From NCBI GenBank assembly GCA_027002375.1, contig JALWZX010000009.1:1-8433 (forward strand): DNA of 8,433 bases, in the 5' to 3' direction. A program made the position numbers and the translations under genes. Positions 6,598 through 8,433 of this stretch are shown here, in pieces. This DNA is from a candidate division WWE3 bacterium (GTDB lineage: Bacteria > Patescibacteriota > WWE3 > 2-01-FULL-39-13). Below the pieces are notes generated by a model that did not search any database, was not told where the DNA came from, and saw only the letters and a list, made by a program, of their open reading frames with translations. Numbering within the stretch: the first letter of the stretch is position 1; the number at the start of each line of letters is the position of its first letter.

Positions 6598-6742
6598 TTA
6601 TTATCGCCAAGGTTAAAGCCACGCACTTTAGTACGTGGCTGGAGTTAATCAACATATTAATTGGCGATAAGAAACCACGGGTTTCAGCCCGTGGAGTTTC
6701 ATTACTAGTGTAACCCACGTACTTTAGTGCGTAGCAATTCAC
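6598..6742 (+). repeat. Three-hairpin IS200/IS605-like palindromic cluster after tRNA-Ser
   Basis: Beginning about 10 bases after the tRNA are three related hairpins. HP1 is AGCCACG/CGTGGCT (6617-6640) with an ACTTTAGT loop region. HP2 is GAAACCACGGG...CCCGTGGAGTTTC (6671-6700), followed by AT. HP3 is CCCACGTAC TTTA GTGCGTAG (6714-6734, one mismatch and one wobble), followed by CAATTCAC. HP1 sits inside a perfect 10-bp inverted repeat, TTATCGCCAA (6601-6610) and TTGGCGATAA (6661-6670). The GAA-stem-GTTTCA frame and the TTTA loops are typical of IS200/IS605 termini, and no transposase is present. HP1 and HP3 share the core CG(C/T)ACTTTAGT(A/G)CG, as does the copy at 5650-5700. These look like non-autonomous palindromic elements. 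They may also trim or terminate the tRNA transcript. Confidence 0.5.
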
Positions 6743-6761
6743 TAGATTTGGTTTTTAACAT

Positions 6762-7289
6762 ATGGGCGATCTTTCAACACCTTTAGAACAATATGATTAT
6801 ATAGATACCGATTATTACGAAAAAGCTGTAAAGAAATACAGTAAACTAATAGGTGAGTTTCTAATGGATTTTAGTTACCTAGAACACGAATTAGAAATAG
6901 CAGTTGCAGAAATAGTGAATGATCGTTCACATGATGTGGGATACTTAGTAGTTCAAAAGATTGAAAAGACAGCAGATAAAATCGATCTTTTTTACAAATA
7001 TTATAAAATGTTCGAATATCTTACTGATAGACAAACTAAAGAATTAAAAAGAATTTTTGACTCGCTTGTTGAAATTAACGAATTTAGAAACAAAATCGCT
7101 CATGTAAAATGGTGTAGCATGCAAAAGAATGGAATTGTAAGATACAAAATAAGAAGTACAAAGAAAACTGGAGAAATTAGATTTCAAAACATTATAATTC
7201 AATCAAAGGACATTCGCGATAAAATAAAAGAGATCGATAGGGTTATAGATAAGATAGATGAATATAGAGAAAAAATATACCAGTTTTAA
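6762..7289 (+). CDS. HEPN-like protein with R-x4-H motif, candidate RNase
   Basis: This 175-residue protein is mostly alpha-helical by composition, with no signal peptide or membrane helix. A helix with FLMDFSYLEHELEIAVAEIV (32-51) and a later helix carrying INEFRNKIAH (105-114) match the HEPN pattern, in which R109 and H114 (R-x4-H, with N after R) form the RNA-cleaving site of dimeric RNases. The intervening stretch (about 60-100) is helical and charged, as in HEPN proteins of roughly this size. The C-terminal helix (about 145-173) is rich in K, D and E and could aid dimerisation. HEPN RNases occur as toxins, in abortive-infection systems and in RNA processing. No nucleotidyltransferase (MNT) or antitoxin gene is adjacent. 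The start ATG follows a palindromic cluster by about 20 bases with no Shine-Dalgarno sequence, and no clear promoter was found. The fold call is inference from motifs. Confidence 0.65.
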   Translation: MGDLSTPLEQYDYIDTDYYEKAVKKYSKLIGEFLMDFSYLEHELEIAVAEIVNDRSHDVGYLVVQKIEKTADKIDLFYKYYKMFEYLTDRQTKELKRIFDSLVEINEFRNKIAHVKWCSMQKNGIVRYKIRSTKKTGEIRFQNIIIQSKDIRDKIKEIDRVIDKIDEYREKIYQF

Positions 7290-7375
7290 AACCAAAACTT
7301 ATATCAGCTAACAAAATATGTTTGATCAAGATTTTCATATAAAACTTTCTGCCCATATCTGTATTAGTTATGTTC

Positions 7376-7384
7376 TGGTAAAAT
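7376..7384 (+). promoter_or_regulatory. Extended -10 candidate, distal promoter
   Basis: TGGTAAAAT fits an extended -10 and would start RNA near 7391, just before the inverted repeats at 7392-7453. That would give the next gene a leader of about 90-117 bases. No clear -35 was found. Confidence 0.35.
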
Positions 7385-7391
7385 ATTAAAC

Positions 7392-7453
7392 ATTCTGAAG
7401 CGTTGCAGGAAATGTGTGTTTCATTCAGAGCATCTAGCGGTAATCGCTATCTG
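7392..7453 (+). other. Structured intergenic region with competing stems
   Basis: TCTGAA (7392-7397) can pair with TTCAGA (7424-7429). The CAGA part of the same right arm can instead pair with TCTG (7450-7453), around an inner stem TAGCG/CGCTA (loop GTAAT). The two pairings exclude each other. This resembles a switchable leader, but no known riboswitch or T-box motif is present. Confidence 0.3.
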
Positions 7454-7465
7454 TGAGACCCAAAC

Positions 7466-7474
7466 TGATATGAT
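7466..7474 (+). promoter_or_regulatory. Extended -10 promoter of the unknown conserved gene
   Basis: TGATATGAT (7466-7474) is a good extended -10. Its predicted start near 7481 coincides with an in-frame ATG, so either that ATG is used leaderless or the ATG at 7508 is used with a leader of about 27 bases. Confidence 0.45.
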
Positions 7475-7507
7475 CTACATATGTTAAATCAAGGTAAAAA
7501 AACTGTT

Positions 7508-8008
7508 ATGAAACTTTATAAATTTAGTCCTATCAAGTCAAAAGAGAAATTACTCGAAGTAATTAAACATATTCACTTTGAAGCCCATAAACTTTCTAAG
7601 CAAACATTTGGTAAATATTTAGACAATTCTGGAAACGTCGGAGTTTTTTGTCATTATGATGAAGAGTTTGCGTTCCTTAAAGATTTACGAGAGAAACTAT
7701 GCTATCCATCGAACAATCCAGATCAAAAATACTTTCTTTTGCGTAATCCGATTATGATTTCTCAAAAAAATGATGTTCCGGAAGCTACATACACCCATCT
7801 TTATATACGAAGGCCAGATCCATATCGATGTCATGTTGGTGATATGGACTTCTATTTAGAATTAGATCAATATGAAAAATTAAAAAAAGATTTACAAGAA
7901 GGAAAGGAGCTTAAAGGTGCCAGAATATTTGGTAGGTTAGATCTTGATATGATCGAATTATATAATCCTGATATTGATGTACTTGCTTATGTAAGTACTA
8001 AAAAATGA
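7508..8008 (+). CDS. Conserved protein of unknown function, about 166 residues
   Basis: I do not recognise a named family. From ATG 7508 the protein is soluble with no signal peptide or membrane helix. It is notable for clustered aromatic and histidine residues: IKHIHFEAHK (19-28), VGVFCHYDEEF (44-54), YTHLYIRRPDPYRCHVGD (95-112) and MIELYNPDIDVLAYV (148-162). The dense conserved-looking stretches suggest a compact enzyme or binding domain rather than a structural protein. An alternative in-frame ATG at 7481 would add nine residues. ATG 7508 is preferred because the predicted transcript start lies near 7481 and a weak AAGG (7491-7494) lies upstream at a long spacing. Similar unnamed proteins are, to my memory, common in candidate-phyla bacteria, but I cannot check this. 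The gene stands alone with its own promoter after a structured intergenic region. Confidence 0.7.
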   Translation: MKLYKFSPIKSKEKLLEVIKHIHFEAHKLSKQTFGKYLDNSGNVGVFCHYDEEFAFLKDLREKLCYPSNNPDQKYFLLRNPIMISQKNDVPEATYTHLYIRRPDPYRCHVGDMDFYLELDQYEKLKKDLQEGKELKGARIFGRLDLDMIELYNPDIDVLAYVSTKK

Positions 8009-8071
8009 CAGAAAAAGTAAGAGTAAAGTTGTCTGATGCAACCAAGCTTTAGTATGTTTTAGATTTTGTGT

Positions 8072-8080
8072 TGTTAAAAT
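8072..8080 (+). promoter_or_regulatory. Extended -10 candidate before the last short ORF
   Basis: TGTTAAAAT (8072-8080) fits an extended -10. It overlaps a 6-bp inverted repeat, GTTGTT (8070-8075) and AACAAC (8087-8092), which could be an operator or a hairpin. The -35 is unclear. Confidence 0.35.
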
Positions 8081-8148
8081 AAAGGTAACAACTATCTAAT
8101 TATTAACAGTAATGCGTAAGAGTTTTGGTATGTAGTCACACAGTTTTG

Positions 8149-8382
8149 ATGAAGCACAAAAAAACAAAAACCCCAAATGCTCCAAATATTATTTATCTTT
8201 CAACATTTATTTCTGGGTTACAAAAACCAGTTGAAAAATTGTTGAAAGAAAATTTAAACGTACTGAAAATACATTTACTTCTTAATGGGTTAGTGCTTTA
8301 TGAAACAAATGAAGATGTTAAAAAGATAAAGAACCTAAGATTATGGAAGGTAGAAAAGAAAAAGTTTTGGCTCTTGGAGTAG
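8149..8382 (+). CDS. Short ORF, possibly the start of a broken THUMP/RNA-methylase-like gene
   Basis: From ATG 8149 there are 77 residues; a TTG at 8125 is a longer alternative. A basic start (MKHKKTKTP) precedes NIIYLSTFISGLQKPVEKLL, then LLNGLVLYET and VKKIKNLRLW. The order (strand with STF, a helix, a strand with GLVLYET, then KIKNLR) reminds me of the N-terminal region of large THUMP-type RNA methylases, which are several hundred residues long. Here a TAG stops the frame after only 77 residues. It may be a real short gene, a truncated relic, or the 5' part of a frameshifted gene that continues in another frame (8343 onward). The resemblance is from memory and weak. Confidence 0.35.
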   Translation: MKHKKTKTPNAPNIIYLSTFISGLQKPVEKLLKENLNVLKIHLLLNGLVLYETNEDVKKIKNLRLWKVEKKKFWLLE

Positions 8383-8433
8383 AAGGGGAGATTACTACTG
8401 TTGATTTTAAAAAATTAAGTGATAGCTTTATAG
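8343..8433 (+). CDS. Open frame running off the window end (partial, uncertain)
   Basis: An ATG at 8343 opens a frame with no stop to the window edge. It reads MEGRKEKVLALGVEG and then lysine-, serine- and aspartate-containing residues (30 complete codons). It overlaps the end of the previous ORF by 40 bases in another frame, with no Shine-Dalgarno sequence. It could be a downstream gene or the continuation of a frameshifted one. Confidence 0.2.
   Translation, partial: MEGRKEKVLALGVEGEITTVDFKKLSDSFI

Noticed and set aside
6601..6670. Classical MITE with 10-bp terminal inverted repeats
   Set aside because: No target-site duplication flanks the repeat, and the shared copy at 5650-5700 does not preserve the right arm. 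A foldable IS200/IS605-like structure fits better.
6399..6713. Small open frames on both strands across tRNA-Ser
   Set aside because: They run through the tRNA and hairpin repeats and have no homology or start signals. Such frames over tRNAs are a common artefact.
6598..6742. CRISPR array
   Set aside because: The hairpins are neither identical nor regularly spaced, there are no spacers of uniform length, and no cas gene is present.
7385..7480. T-box or known riboswitch
   Set aside because: No T-box antiterminator core or other known aptamer signature was found. Only simple inverted repeats are visible.

Overview
This AT-rich window carries a standard-code bacterial gene set: TGA serves as a stop and tryptophan is TGG. 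The compact layout, MacAB-like exporter without a visible outer-membrane partner, many conserved but unnamed proteins, and few Shine-Dalgarno sites fit a monoderm-like candidate-phyla-radiation (Patescibacteria) bacterium, perhaps Saccharibacteria. That placement is inference, not proof.

Left end (1-1150): the window opens in the last 28 codons of an IS1595-type transposase. A hairpin and the presumed IS right end follow, and directly after them reading resumes in the middle of a GlmS-type isomerase domain. The simplest reading is that an insertion sequence has split glmS, leaving an intact C-terminal piece (115-846). A two-hairpin IS200/IS605-type remnant (884-990) and a promoter region follow.

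Centre (1153-5614): a stand-alone cytoplasmic protein carries a zinc-peptidase signature (HEMMH plus DEGLAT). After it comes a tight three-gene exporter operon behind a good extended -10 promoter: membrane-fusion protein, MacB/LolD-type ATPase and MacB-type permease. The adaptor and ATPase genes nearly abut or overlap, and the ATPase and permease overlap by ATGA. Together they should form a MacAB-like efflux or lipid/peptide export complex.

Convergent gene (5719-6327, minus strand): a membrane-anchored protein with a PepSY-like C-terminal half. It has the only strong Shine-Dalgarno sequence in the window, which fixes a GTG start. A 12-bp perfect palindrome lies in its promoter region.

Right end (6386-8433): tRNA-Ser(GGA), then a cluster of IS200/IS605-like hairpins, then a HEPN-like protein with the R-x4-H RNase motif. 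Next come a structured intergenic region, a conserved protein of unknown function, and a short ORF with a possible frame break at the window edge. Related hairpins also occur after the exporter operon and after glmS, so one family of palindromic elements has seeded at least three intergenic sites.
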